In this document: piece after piece, positions 46,601 to 62,819 of the stretch | Layout: each line of letters starts with the position of its first letter | Position numbering within the stretch: the first letter of the stretch is position 1 | DNA from: Rhynchonema sp. JSB1_4 | Taxonomy: Eukaryota > Nematoda > Chromadorea > Monhysterida > Xyalidae | DNA: 64,000 nucleotides | Direction: 5' to 3' | Assembly: GCA_030248065.1 (NCBI GenBank) | Contig: JASAMV010007643.1 | Coordinates: forward strand, 1 to 64,000 | The notes under the pieces: model-generated | The model's input: the letters and a program-made list of their open reading frames with translations, nothing else | Database searches by the model: none | What the model was told of the DNA's origin: nothing | Translations under genes and position numbers: made by a program

Positions 46601-47913
46601 TCATCGCGCAACGTTTCGTTGAAATAGTCGAGGTCCGTGAGAGCAGTGCTGGAGAAACGTAAAAGAAAATTAAAGCTAATTGGTATATTGTTTTCTCGAA
46701 GATTATTTAAACTTTTTTTCAGACACTTTAGAAAACACACAATTTGTCAATTTTGGTCGGAATGAATAAATCAAGTTGAAATATCACCCCCACCTGTAAG
46801 CTGACCAAAACGCCGACATCCCGAACTCAGCCATTGAGTCGGACATGTTTGGATAAATGGCGTTTGCCTTCTTCTTGTCCATTTTGCACAGAATGCATAA
46901 TGTGACATTCGGAAGCATCAGACCTTCCTAAAACAAGATCAGCAAGAAAAATTCTCACACAAGAAACCAGATCGTCTGGACTACCGAGTGAGGTATACGA
47001 CACGCACAGTATATCAAACCGCAATCACGGCTGAGAGCCCTAGCCCCTCGAAAGAGTTTCCGTGCTTCTTGGGTCACCCTATGTGTGTTTGCTCATTCTA
47101 CCGTTTGAAAAATGCCGGTCGTCATAAAATGAGCCTTTTATTCGTCAAAATGACAACAAAAAAGTTCGAACCTCTGGGTATCTGACGTTGATGTCGGTGA
47201 CGGTCGGATTGTCCATGAAGTAGTTGAAGAGAATTTTCAGCTGCGTGATTGCGAACGCAAAGACGAGACAAATGGTGATGAACCAGAAGATTCGATTGAA
47301 CCATGAATTGGATTCGAAAATCTAAATTGAACAGCCAGAACAGGAATTGTTTTACTTTGTTTTGCTCAAACGGTGCATTTGGGATTAAGCTACAGTCTTT
47401 TTCTGGATCCCATATACCCAATATCAATACAGGACACCGGACTGTATGGTACAATCTTATTTCTGCTGATCTTTTCTGAAAGTGACTAACCTGACTAAAT
47501 CCGTGAAACGTGGTGTTCTTGAGGAAATTTTTGAATTGGTTTTTCAAGAACGCTTGCTTGCCGCCTTCATCGTCCTGGTCGCTGTCGGAATCCGGCGATT
47601 TAAAATTTGAATTGCCGCGCATTTGTCTGCACCGGACGGTTGGGCTGAAACTGGAGACCCAGTCTTTAACCAGAAACAATTCTGTGCGGACAGTTATTTC
47701 AAGTTTGCAATGGATCAAAATTTGATAGCCATTCTTGCGATCAGTGACCATTATCAACCTTTGAGTGATAACTGGTGACTTCAGTTTGTGCGCGCCCTTT
47801 CTGAGCCTTGCTCGCTGTTTCAGCCTGCCGCCAACGGGTCCATTCTCCGACTCTGCCATGTTCATTTCGGGATCGGTGTGGTATCGATAAGCGGGTCGTT
47901 TCATTCGAAACAT
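40694..47913 (-). CDS. DEG/ENaC-family sodium channel subunit
   Basis: Trimeric, amiloride-type cation channel family with two membrane helices and a large cysteine-rich extracellular domain. Ten exons in phase: 47913-47491, 47321-47172, 46927-46794, 46648-46465, 45962-45800, 45711-45536, 42195-42042, 41967-41895, 41747-41521, 40929-40694; about 639 residues. Landmarks: pre-TM1 HG motif FLKNTTFHGF; TM1 WFITICLVFAFAITQL; LPNVTLC after TM1; cysteine pairs YSYQKCQVECLINTTLEHCNC and KICPPKEAMECYKKF; SCRFDKCRESCDY; TM2 SAIGGAMGLWTGASILTW with the GAS selectivity-filter triplet as in ASICs. The frame is open upstream of the chosen ATG, so the start is uncertain. Intron 6 (42196-45535) holds a decayed copy of the exon 7-8 region and satellite-like DNA. 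Ligand or gating stimulus cannot be told. Confidence 0.88.
42720..43480 (-). pseudogene. Decayed tandem copy of the DEG/ENaC exon 7-8 region
   Basis: Matches 41255-42316 in order (GTAATTAAACAACAGGTCTG; GGGTGATTAATCGCCAATCT; the exon 8 and exon 7 sequences; GACGGGATCCGTGCCTACG), but is shorter by about 300 bases through many small deletions that break the frames (for example GATAGCATTCC against GATCAGGCATTCC). Few substitutions. Either a degraded duplication or poorly polished assembly sequence. Confidence 0.8.
43480..43935. repeat. Degenerate GAGGGTCAGGTGAA satellite
   Basis: A 15-base C-run is followed by imperfect copies of AGAGGGTCAGGTGA with frequent one- or two-base deletions. Confidence 0.75.
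43985..44420. repeat. Decayed relative of the SEC31-intron foldback element
   Basis: 44060-44190 (GGAAAGCATTCC, CTCTTGGAGATTCG, TTCAGAAAAAACGAATTTTT) resembles the arms of 15625-17312 but is shorter. The rest of the interval is A/T-rich without features. Confidence 0.55.
44770..45120. repeat. Degenerate CACCAGACCCTCTTG satellite (mirror of 43480-43935)
   Basis: Imperfect copies of ACCCTCTTGCACCAG, the complement of the GAGGGTCAGGTG unit 1 kb to the left. The two arrays are therefore in inverted orientation. Confidence 0.75.
46025..46290. repeat. CACATCAATGTGATCGG word island in the DEG/ENaC intron
   Basis: Irregular direct and inverted copies of GTGATGTGATCGGA and TCACATCAATGTGATCG. Lies between exons 4 and 5. 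Confidence 0.65.
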
Positions 47914-50900
47914 CGTCGTCCGAACCACACGACGTTTGTTCTTGGGCGTCCCCACGCTGTTTGCACCGGGCGTCGGCCGAGACAGGAATCTGAAGTGCCT
48001 TTCATTCGCTCAGGTTCTGGGGGTGGTTGCGCCCCCAAACGCGATGATGACAACTTCCCCTTGGCTGACTTCATCAATTCGATGCGGTCTTACGCGAACA
48101 GCAGGGTTCTTTTAACGCACGCATGTTTGGGGAATAAAAGTGAATTTATACGCACCGAGGTGGAGAGCGTAAGATATATCAAATACACTGTTACGCAACA
48201 GCTCCCGGTGGCGATGACGCTTTCGAGAATTGGGACCAATGTTGTTCAAATGTTTGGATCAAGGCTGTGAGTGGTAAATGCGGGTCGCATTCAAATTTCA
48301 GCTGAAGTTCGAAAACAGCAAACACGGGCTTTTGGCCCTAGGTAACTTGCTACTCGTGAGCCAATACATTTCACAATGTACTATTTCGCTGATTAGTTTG
48401 GTTGGTTGGTTGGTTGAGCTTGGTTTAAGGTTCTGATTATCCAGTAGTTTTCAAATGGGTTAATTTCGGAAATCTTCGCAATAAGAATTCAAAATCCCCT
48501 CAGCGGCTTTGCGTGCGGATGAGAATAGACAGAATGCAGTTGCGCAAGGGATGCACGCGAACACCATTTTCACAATGCTTTTTAGAAGGGGTTCAATGAG
48601 GTCCAACGTTCATAAATGGCTGTATCACTTATGCAGCCTATGTCAATATCTTTGCCACAAGCGATCTTCGGAATCACATCGACATTAGGTACCACGATGA
48701 TTGCACCATAACTTCCTTGCTGCGGATCGTGCTGATTCAAAACTCAACAGTGAGAGCAGTGGCTGATCTGGCTCGGCATCTTCGGTGCAATTTTGCTTAT
48801 GGGACTAAAGCTTTTTCCTCATAAGATGCAGTGCACACAGGAGCTCGGATTGTACGCACGTACCTTAAAGCGTTCTTATACATACACTCACACAGGCCGA
48901 ATTCATGTGACCTGCATGATGAGTATTGAATCGCATGCACAAAATCTTTGATGTATGAACGCGGAACTGGCACTACCATCCATTATATACATATGGTGAG
49001 CAAGAGAACGTGGGCATGGGCATAGTATACCGGGCACGTAGGTATGGGTACCTTTATCTGCCTTCATATACCTAAACTTCATTTTGACAGTGACTGAAAG
49101 CATGAAAAATTGGTGAAATACGAAAACCGGCACCGCTTTCGTTAAAACTGCCACTATCACTGCACTAGTTCATGACAACAATACTCAGCGGACAAAACTA
49201 AGCGCAAATGACACCCTGGGGAAATTTTGTGCCTGCATAAGCTATACACCTTGCGTATGCATAAAGTCTGGTTACCGACAGAAACGTGTGCAATCACGAC
49301 ACCAGTGCTTTGGGGTCAGGGCAATATTACTGAAGCGTCTACCGTGCCCAAAAAGTCAATTTTAGGTAACAATGCACAAAAAATAAAGGCCCAGTAGCAA
49401 CCTCCAAGAGGAGCTAACCTTCCTCGAACGTCCCCATCTTCTTCACTGCTGTTATCACTATCCTGCATTGTTTCGTTGCGTGTCAATTTGGGAACATTTT
49501 TTGAGGATTTGTGACCAGTGAAGATCTAGGTGTTTGTGATCTGCGGAAATTTTGAATCTGAAGCAGTAAAATATGGAACAGCAAGGTGCAGAAAAATCGG
49601 CTGGCAATTTCTTCGCATCTCTTCATTTAGACAAACGGCTGGGACTCTGTATAAGTGGTTTGAATCACGCAATCCGCGTTCCGACAGTCCACTGATACAG
49701 TATTCCTACACAACAAGGTACCAAAACAAACAAATCGAGTATATTTTTTGCCATGCTCGTCTTCTAGAATCCAGCATGCAACCTGAGGACTGCCGATTAA
49801 AACGCGCAAATGAGTCGTCTTTGGTGGATCGTGGAACATTCTGGGATGCACAGAATTATAGAGACAGAAATAAAATAAATTCGGTCGGCTAATGTATGTA
49901 TATGCATGGGTGTACTTTACTTCGCCAATCCTGTTTCCCGTGGTTCAAACTATACCGCTTTAACAGTACGAACCGGAGGCCAGCCTTGTGTTTTTTATAA
50001 TTTGAACGGCCACATTCAGCAAAACATATAATTGAAGCCATTTTTATTTCACGGCGTTTGTTCGTGTGTTTTCTCGTTGTGTATCGTGTATACGGGAAAA
50101 AGCGCGACCAAAAATTGGTAAGAGAACGTGTGTTCACGCTTGAAACGCGCGCTTTCCAACCAACATTCGGTCTGCACACAGGAAAAATGGTGTGTTCGGT
50201 TTGTTCTCCGCTCGCGGCTCAAGAGTCCCTGCGGGGAACGAATGTTTGGTGGCTCAGAAAATATGACCGTCGTTTGACGCCACAGGCATCGGCCATCATT
50301 TGCGCATGATGAATCAACTTGATGACACGATTATAATAGCAATCCAAATTTTGAGACACTACGGCAGAGTTCCTTGATTTACAGATGCGGCAGGAATGTA
50401 AGTTAGTATGTTTGTGCCGTGCCGTTTTATAAACGCTTTAACAAAAAAAATGCCACCTACAGTATGCCAGCGAACCATGGCCCCCCACACGCACAATGGC
50501 TGCCAGGCTTGCTTTGCGGGCACCTCAAAAATTTCATCCTTCGTTCTGGTTCGGGTCTGATCGAGCGTTAAACAGTATGGTAGCAATGGCGCGTGGTGAA
50601 AATAGGACCTCTCGAAAGGCGCGTACTCTCAGGTCATTGACTCTCCTCACCTTAGTGGCATAGCGATGTCCGCCCATGTATTTCCCTTGCGACCGCTGAC
50701 CACATCAGCGTTTGAGCCACGTGTAAACAAGCTGACTGGAGCTTACAAGTGTCATGAAAATCCATTGCATTTTTGCGTCATCACGACGGAATGCTGATTC
50801 TACACCGCGCAGTTCGTGACATTTCGAATTAATCTCAGGAAGAGTTTTTCTGTCGGTTCAATCTTCAGAGTAATGATAAAATGGCTGTTTTGAGTTCGGT

Positions 50901-51596
50901 TAATGGAAAAGAGCGAGCACTTGCGCTGAAAAAACCGCTAGCTTTTGTCGGAAATTACAATGACGAACTACAGTAGCAAACTTGGCAGTGGGTGTGGCCT
51001 GGCCTGGGCTCTGAAACCGATTTGACCCGCTTGCGAGAAACAACATTTAATGACTCAGGACCGGACAGCGCTCAGTATCACGTCCAAAAATGCACATACC
51101 AGCCACAAAAGAAGTTCCGCATTCTGTTGAGCACTATAGTGCATGCACAGTGTACTGGCATACGTGAAAAGGTTTCAGACAAAAAAGAGAAAGTGTAGAG
51201 CTGTCGGTCCCCTCTGATTTATGATTGTGATAAACCACGTGATCCAGCTCCCCGCAATTTGAACGCTGCCTCAATGGAAACACAAAAGAAGCTTGAATGA
51301 CGGAGATGGTTGTTTGAAGCAAATCTGCAATGCTATTCAAATTCTTGTAAAGGCACAAAGACTTTCACAGTTTTGTTTATGCTGCATGGATGGGACATGA
51401 AATGGAGATACAGCATCAGTACAAGACAACTTTCTCATTTGGTGCATTTTGAATCCAGCAACGTGCATAATGTCACATGTCTTACTTACTACATTTCACA
51501 CTGCCGACAGTATAATGAAGACCTTTATTGACCGAACAGCGAATTGCTTGACATGACATGCAAGATGAACAACATAAAATTTCTGATCCAATGTTT
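47914..51596. other. Spacer between the channel and peptidase genes
   Basis: 3.7 kb. It should hold the channel promoter and 5' exons, if any. I see no domain, RNA gene, inverted repeat or array that I can support on either strand. Confidence 0.4.
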
Positions 51597-55568
<3,972 letters not shown>

Positions 55569-56112
55569 AGTCTAAGACAACAGTTTACTTGCGCATTTGA
55601 TGTTTCATTTCACACTCCGTTACTTTTTACATCTTTTGCCTTCGATTGGATATTATTCGTGTGTTCCCAATTTAACGCGTCATCATCTACTGTATATGTT
55701 TTTGTTCGTCCAAGCGCAAAACGCAGCTCAAAACTGGAGGCGGCTCAGTAGGTCGGCCAATCTCAGGCGGCCTACGTAAATGCAGCCTGCAATGTAGCGT
55801 GGTGAAAGCATATTTATATGTTCAAACAGCACAGCGCATTGACATGACACAAGAGATCGGGCAAAGCATACGAATTTATTTGTTTGAAAATGGTGTAGCC
55901 TGTATGTACATACATACTAACACACAAGGACACGCACAAGAACAACAGTACAAAGTACAGCATTCAAATGAACATGAACAAACAATAAAAAACATCCGGA
56001 AACGGCGAAGAATTACACATTAAAATCAGTCCAAACGTGGATCCACTGCACTTCGGACAGATGTTATCCCAAAAGACTGCTTCGTACAAATCGAGAATAT
56101 TCCCGGTCATTG

Positions 56113-57604
56113 TCAATGATGACGAACATGATGACTGGCCAATTGCGTGACAATAGTTGGCGTGCTTGTCTTGCATTTCAGCACGGCCACAATCGCGTGT
56201 CGAATGTCTGCGTGCCGTGTCACATAGAGCACGATGTTCAGGATTGGGTTCACATTCCCGATAGCCGCCGTGGCCGGTACAACGAAGGCCTGGGTCAGAG
56301 GGGGCAGGGTCTGCGCCGACCAGGACTGAATGGCGCTCGGGATTACCAAGAACACAAAGGTGCACACGGCTGACATCCCGAGCGTCACGGTGATGCGCTG
56401 TTGTTTCTTCCACTGTTGCGCCTGCGCCCGACTCTGATGCAGCTGGTGCGGGTGGTGGTGATCGGATTTGTGGTCACCGTTGTTCTGGTGATCACTTTTG
56501 TGACTGCGCTCAGCGGCGGCCACTGCGTTCTTTCGAATATGTCGCCACAGCAACAACGGTACGACGCAGTACAATAGAACACTGGCGCTGCCGGTGAGCG
56601 TGCGTGAGCCAAAGTACAACGTCTTGCCCCACGTGCTGCCGATAGCCGAGCTGGACACACAAGTGGCGCTGTGCTTGATGTCGGCGGGGTCTTCTAAGAA
56701 AGCGGAAAGGAAAAGCGCACACGAAACACCGATTGAAGTCAGATAGAACGAGGAAGCCAAACGCCAGGTGTGTTTGACTGTCCATTTGAAATATTGGGTT
56801 GGCGCTGCGACGGCGATTAGACGCTCGACACTGACCAGCAGCAACATGAACCCGGCCATTGGGTATGCCAGGATGAACAGGATGCTTGGTGTCAATGGGT
56901 GCATGCACGTCCAGGAGTTCACCTGCGTCAAGATTATTATGGTAAATAATTTAAGGATATAAAGTGCTCTTCAAGAGACTTAGGCAATCCCATTCCTGCG
57001 ACTGAATGACTTTGGTCTCCCGTGAATTATGGTAACGACAAAGTTGTCTTCAGCTCAAGTTAATGTACACCCACCTTGATGAGATACTCGCCCGTCAAAA
57101 TGGTGGGCAAACGGTGAACTGCAGCCCAAGCGAAACAGATGCCTGAAATTGAAAAGTTTAGATACAAATGATAATTATGGAATGGCTTAAGTTCATCCTC
57201 CGCCTTTTGTTCTGGATCCCAGTGCAGGCCACTAAGCGAGACAAAGCAGTTGACCAACAAAGTACACCACCAGACTAGCCTTGCAAGCAATCGGCAAATG
57301 CCAGCGAAAAGATCGTCACGTACTCTTTCTTGTGTCGCATTTGTTTGTAACCCATTATAGCGGCAGCGATCAAAAAGTTGGTAACCGTGAGTATCACGCC
57401 TAAAATGGAGAAGGATAGAAGGAAGAAGGCCTCATATTTTATGCAAATATGCAAACGGATTCAAGAATTTATGAACAAACAACCTTGAAAGAAGTACACG
57501 GAGTAATTAACGATGCGAATCTTCTCCAAGTCAGTGTACTCGCTCCAGCTGCGGTACTTTCCAACAGTGAAATTGAGCTGTGCATCGCTGCTTTCCTGAA
57601 ACAT
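56113..57604 (-). CDS. Class A (rhodopsin-like) G-protein-coupled receptor
   Basis: Exons 57604-57484, 57399-57280, 57142-57075 and 56922-56113 join in phase to 372 residues. Extracellular N-terminus with an NFT glycosylation site; TM1 GVILTVTNFLIAAAIMGY; TM2 includes FSLAFADCLQG, with the class A aspartate; TM3 cysteine in WTCMHP and SVERLIAV (ERL in place of DRY); TM6-TM7 end GNVNPILNIVLYV (NPxxN for NPxxY). Intracellular loop 3 is histidine-rich (HKSDHHHPHQLHQ). The style recalls invertebrate orphan peptide or SRSX-like receptors; ligand unknown. Intron 2 appears to use a GC donor (CAAG/GCTAGT). Confidence 0.87.
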
Positions 57605-58228
57605 CACTGATTGGGTAAGCTGATCATGTGCATAGCCAAGCGCACGTGCAAAACAAAAAAACCCACGCTCTCCATGTCAATGCGTCCGCTTAACACCGCT
57701 CATTGTGAATTGACAACATTCAACTTTTAGTCGATTGCTTGACAGATCTACATTGTTATCCAGCGGTGTAAATTGAATGCAACTTCAAGCAATGGCATCG
57801 AAAAGTGCGGCAACATCCCAATCATGGAAAGTCACGTCGTCGTTGTTCTGAACTGCACGTAGCAAGTCCAGTAATTGACGTCACATAACAATGTTGATGA
57901 AAAGATAATCGTGAGGAAAACAATAATTAGCAGGTGTTCCATTACTGGCCATTATGTTAGGTTGTTTTGTGATTGACGCTGGATGTCTCTAATTATTATT
58001 ATTGTTATTGCAGGAAGGATGATTTGTATGTACGCACCGTATCAGCAAAGCAGCGAAAGCAACTCGGATAAAATTGTGTCATTCGCACGTGAACTGTACA
58101 GCAGCAGTAGCAGCAGTCACACAGTCATTTATGCCTTCCACTGAATGAGAAGTCCTTCGGTCTTGAATATTGAACGACAGGGTTGTGACGAACGACAGCA
58201 GTAAACCCACCATGTAGCGGCATTTATT
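57605..58228. other. Spacer upstream of the GPCR
   Basis: No exon recognised. Contains an AGCAGC-type short run near 58102. Likely includes the receptor promoter, but no motif can be supported. Confidence 0.4.
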
Positions 58229-59156
58229 TTATTCGTTTCTCCACACCCCGTGCACCCAAACTAACAGCAAAACTAGCGCATTCGAAAAATAATAAACACA
58301 AAGAGCAAAGAATCCCGTGTTTTGTGCCAATATCAATAAAATCACCGAAGTCACAGTGGCGAAAAGCGACCAAATGAGCAAAATTGTCCTGAGCGTATGT
58401 GGGTCGTATTGGCTCTTGACGAAAAACAAAAAAGAGTCCTCCACAAGCCGCAAACTGAATAGTTTTCGGTGGAATTCGCCTTTTTCGATTGCGAATGGGA
58501 GCGGCATGAGCAGAGCAAGGCAGAATTCGTAACAGGCCATTCGTCGACTACCGAAAGACAGACTCGCACTTCGGGTCTCACTGAAAGACGGAATATTCAG
58601 AAACTTAGATTGCGATCTGTCTAACCTGGACACAAATACTGTTAAAAGTGTCAATTTGGTATGCGATGTTTCCAAAGCTACGCGCCCTCACATTTTTTTT
58701 GTTTGATGCCCTCCGCTACAACTTATCAGCAAAACCATACGATTAACACGATGCAAACGAAAAGCGCTTGAGGCGCAACTGTGTTGTCTTTCTTTCTTTC
58801 TCAGCAACATTTTCAGAGCGTCAACCCAGTGGGCAACTTTGTCATCGGGACTGCGAGTAGCATAAAATCAAGCGATGATCAGGATGGGATGCACAAGTTT
58901 GTCACTTCTTCTGCCGCTTCTGCTCCTCAGTTCAACTTGAAGGCGTCGTGTTGGAACGCCGTGTTTTGTCCCACGCACACACTCACGTTTCATCCAACTG
59001 GCTTCCGGCCATCGGAGTGCCGTAAACCGATTTAGATGTGGACAGTGAATCCGACCCGGCCGGTGTTGGTGGTGGTGCGCTGTAGCCACTGGTGTTTTGG
59101 GTCACGTGACTTGTTGAGGGTGCAAAAAGCGGCGTTTTGAAATTGGAAGTTGCCAT
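58229..59156 (-). CDS. Unrecognised 173-residue membrane protein
   Basis: Two exons, 59156-58987 and 58580-58229, with a strong GTGAGT donor and TTTCAG acceptor, join in phase. Residues 1-75 are polar, Ser/Thr/Pro-rich (YSAPPPTPAGSDS), probably cytosolic. Then come hydrophobic stretches: CLALLMPLPFAI (short), TILLIWSLFATVTSVILLIL and FFALCVYYFSNALVLLLVWV, ending HGVWRNE. I do not recognise the family; two firm membrane helices and perhaps one or two weaker ones. No signal peptide. Confidence 0.6.
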
Positions 59157-59500
59157 ATTATTTTGACTATCTCGGTTTTTTATCATAAGCAACCGCAAGA
59201 ACCGTGTACTGCTGTGAAAAATAAAATAGCACTGCGCGGCACTAGTAATTCATTACGTTCGTGTTGACGGGCAGTGAAGGACACCATCACTGATGTCTAT
59301 AACGAAGCGAAAAAAGGTAAACAACGAGAGACGCATTTCCTCGAACATCAAAATACGTTTTTGGGCTGCGGGAACTTTATTGTTTAAAATACGTACAAAC
59401 AAAAACTTTTTACTAACATGCACAGTCGGTTTTGGCAAGAGTCAGAACGCTGCAAGCACAGTTGGGCAATCGCGCACCACTCTGCGATCACGAGCAATGA

Positions 59501-59935
59501 GTATAGTCCGACAACAACTAACGCAGAATTTATGGCAGTCAATCTGCCTGATCCGTAAAGCGGAAAACGTGCGCGCTCGCTTCAGACATGAAAATTGGAA
59601 TGGTTCGACTGGGGGTTACGGTAGCATGCAAAAGACTGCGAAAGAAAGAAAGAGAAAAAGAAGTGGCCAAAGTATGAATTTTTCTGCATAACGACACAAA
59701 AGAGGGCAACCATATGAAAAGACTGCCAGCCAAAAATTGAAAAAAAACTTTTTGAAGGCACCGAAGTGTTGAATAAGCCGATTCTGAAGGTGAAGAAGAA
59801 GAAAGAAAAGAAAAAGAAAAAAAGGTCTGCGAGCTTCCGGTCTAAAACCGGGCAAGCTTATCGCTGGATTTTCCGCTTTACCAATCAGGCAGTGTGGCTG
59901 CCATAAATTCTGCGTTAGCTGTTGCTGGACTATAC
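59501..59935. mobile_element. MITE with about 68-bp terminal inverted repeats
   Basis: Left end GTATAGTCCGACAACAACTA, then CGCAGAATTTATGGCAG and CCTGATCCGTAAAGCGGAAA; the right end is the complement with few changes, to 59935. Interior about 300 bases, including AAGAAGAAAGAAAAG-type purine runs. It shares GCCTGATCCGTAAAGCG with the foldback at 30737-30894. Confidence 0.85.
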
Positions 59936-60234
59936 CTGTCTGAGAACAGTGCATACTGAAAAAAACTGATAGCAGTGTCTAACAATAGCAAAATTTTTAA
60001 AAATCAGTTTTGTGTAGTGCTGTGACCTTAACGAAACCTTGCAGGTTATTATTTTTTTGCAGTTACTCTGAGCAAGTGCAAATAACTGCGCGCGAAACGT
60101 CAGTAAAAATATCTAGTCTGTTCATCTGCGGTTATTCGTCCCACAAAGACAGCCCTCAAGTACGAAGATGCCCAACCGCAACCAAAAGAAAGTTTTCTGA
60201 AACACTGCTCACCCAAAGAATCACGCTCTAAGCG

Positions 60235-60812
60235 TCTAGTTTCACAAATGGGAAGAGTTGTTTGGCATGGCGCACGATTGGCGCGAAAGCTCCGTTGTGT
60301 AAAATCAGGTAGCCACATTGGCCGGAACCACTTTACTGATCTGAAATTCTAAGTAGTGCTGCTTTCAATAAATAAGGAATAGAAACGGTTGGCCAAGAGC
60401 AGGTCATTGTTTCCGACGGTTCGTGGATAAAAGTAAATGTTGAATAAAATTTCAATCTCGCAGCACTGACACCACTTTGGGCATGATGAAGCTCATGAAG
60501 TGGTCATTGGTCAATGCAGTCAAATCCTCGACGAAAATCTGGTAATCCTGGACATGTAATTTTTCGTTGTCAGTGGAACAGAGACCAGAATATCTGCAAA
60601 TCTTTTACCAAATCTCGTTGGTATAGTTACGTCCCATCTCATCAAATTTTGATAGTGGGTAGTGTTTAAAAATGAACATATCCAAATATTCACATGTTGA
60701 TACCAGGGTGTATTTTGGCGAAATGATCCATGCCTTCGGAACCACCTGTTGCCCAGCCCCACGCTTCTGATGATTACCCATTAGGATTCAAGTGCAGACC
60801 GACCCAAGGCCC
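60235..60812 (-). pseudogene. C-type lectin pseudogene
   Basis: Two exon remnants (about 60812-60700 and 60342-60235) match exons 2 and 3 of the lectin at 61331-62125. GPWVGLHLNPNG is followed by an in-frame stop before SSEAWGWATGGS; the donor GTACGA has become ATGTGA; the last exon starts with another stop, keeps SGSGQCG and has lost the terminal YICE cysteine region. Confidence 0.75.
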
Positions 60813-61330
60813 CTGTAATAGCCGTGTTGAATCTAATAAATAAATAAGCCCAAAAATAAAAGTGTTGCAATGATGCAAACGTCATAAACAATGCTGAAAA
60901 ATATCCAAAATGTTTTTTTGATCGTAATTTCTCTGAGAAAATCGACCTCGAATTTGGAGGCGATCAATCCGCGTTTTATAAAAGTGAATTTTGTTAGTGA
61001 AACCATGACAAAAATATTTCTGGATGTTTTTATTCTATGTTATATATCCTTAACAAGGGATGCGTAACACCGAATTTTAGCCAAATCGAGTGCTATTGCC
61101 GAATTTTTTTGGTACATTTATTTAAAAACGCGACGAACTAGATTTTTCACTCGCGCAAAACTCTGTGATCATGTTGTGTGGTTGTGCAAACAGAAACCGT
61201 GAAATAAAAACCTGCTAAGAGAGAGAAGACTGGAGACAGCATGTCCCAGATGACAGGTTCTTGTGCACTGCAAAGTTGGGGTCAAATTAAGAAAGTTTTA
61301 AATTTACACAATGAATCACATTGACGCGGT

Positions 61331-62125
61331 CTATGCGTCTTTAGTTTCACAGATGTAGGGATGAGTTGAGTCGCATACAGCATCATTAGCACCGAAGGTG
61401 CCATCGTAAAGCATCAGGTCGCCACATTGGCCATCACCACTTGGCTCACCTGAAATTTGAATCAGTGAAGGTCAGGAACTGAGAGGCACACCGAGATGAA
61501 TAAAAAATTTGCTCTCATATCTAAAAATCACATCCTGCTCATATGGTTTAGCCAACTAGACAAGAAACGATCGTCATGTATTAGCATTATGACGGAAAAA
61601 GTGAAACTGTCTAAATATCGGAATACTCGCACCCGCGAAAAGCACATTAGCAATGATAGAACTGCGTGCAGATGGCGAGATCTCAAAACAGTCTCAAAAT
61701 AGGCTAATCGCTGGAGCGTGTACAACAGGAAAAAAAGGAATATTCGTACGTTGATGCCAAGGAATACTTTTAGCCCAATGATCCACGCCGCCACCGGAAC
61801 CGCCTTTTGCCCAGCCCCACGCTTCTGATGATGAGCCATTGGGATACAAGTGCAGGCCTATCCAAAACGCCTGCAAGAACCGTTTTGCGTCCAGTAAACC
61901 TGGTGCAGGCAAAAATGAAAGTATCGCCAAACGCAGGTATTTTTTAGAGCACTCGTACAAAACTTATTTCGTTGACTTTTGCAACACGTAAAACGTTGCC
62001 TATTCATTCTTTATGCAACCGTCACCGAATTGTCTCGCAATGGCTTGTAGATTCCATTCAACCACGTCAACATGACTTGCAATGTTTGTCGGTCTTCCAC
62101 CCACGCTAACCGACCACTGAAGCTG
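61331..62125 (-). CDS. C-type lectin-like domain protein (5' part not found)
   Basis: Carbohydrate-recognition-type fold. Exons 62125-62020, 61870-61750 and 61449-61331 join in phase. Motifs in order: SGRLAWVEDRQTLQVMLTWL (GG-LA helix region), FWIGLHL, EAWGWAKGGS (the W-W block), DHWAKS, GDGQCGDLML and the terminal HPYICETKDA. EPN or QPD and WND calcium/sugar motifs are not evident, so classic sugar binding is doubtful. The signal peptide and first cysteines are missing: the acceptor CTATTTCCAG before 62125 implies upstream exons, beyond the LTR array that starts 78 bases upstream. An in-frame ATG at 62184 is a less likely start. Confidence 0.78.
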
Positions 62126-62346
62126 CTGGAAATAGAGTCGTCTGATAAGAATGCACCTCCGTAGACCGGACTAAATGGTGCCATCTATCTGAAGCGTACT
62201 ACTGTGGTCTGGCGAATAGACACACTCCCATGCGCGTCGAGGCGTATAACGAACGGACCGGTATTATGTGTGTGTGCTGCGGTGCACTGTGTATTGAGTG
62301 TGCGTGCGTTGGGTTTATGAGTGATTCTGAGCCGCAGCCAGACCGC

Positions 62347-62428
62347 GTTCCCGTAGCTCAGTTGGTAGAGCAACTGGGTATCCAGGCCTGGTGGCTGGGA
62401 GGTCGGAGGTTCGAGTCCTTCCGGGAGC
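62347..62428 (+). other. tRNA-like sequence in LTR 1
   Basis: 82 bases with acceptor stem GTTCCCG/CGGGAGC, D and T arms and consensus A and B boxes. One base differs from the other copies in the anticodon region (GGGTATCC). Not followed by a TTTT terminator within 15 bases. Confidence 0.75.
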
Positions 62429-62737
62429 ATACGTTTGGTGTGGCGGTTCAGAGTTCACAAGTGGTGAGCCGATGACGTGATAGTCCGATAGCGGCGTGGA
62501 GCCCGGTCGTATGAAACGAACCGAACCTTCTCGAGTGGAGGAGGGTGCGTGACGTTGTGTTCCGCGGTCGGAACTTCCGAGAACGGGAGGTGATGTGGTC
62601 TGGCGAATAGACACGCTCCCATACGCGTCGAGGCGTATAACGAACGGACCGGTATTATGTGTGTGTGCTGCGGTGCACTGTGTATTGAGTGTGCGTGCGT
62701 TGGGTTTATGAGTGATTCTGAGCCGCAGCCAGACCGC

Positions 62738-62819
62738 GTTCCCGTAGCTCAGTTGGTAGAGCAACTGGCTATCCTGGCCTGGTGGCTGGGAGGTCGGAGG
62801 TTCGAGTCCTTCCGGGAGC
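62738..62819 (+). other. tRNA-like sequence in LTR 2
   Basis: Same tRNA-like sequence; reads CTATCCTGGCC where the others have CTATCCAGGCC. Confidence 0.75.

Noticed and set aside
47788..48270. 160-codon + strand frame opposite the channel gene's first exon
   Set aside because: Composition and position fit an antisense shadow; no family similarity, splice or start context.
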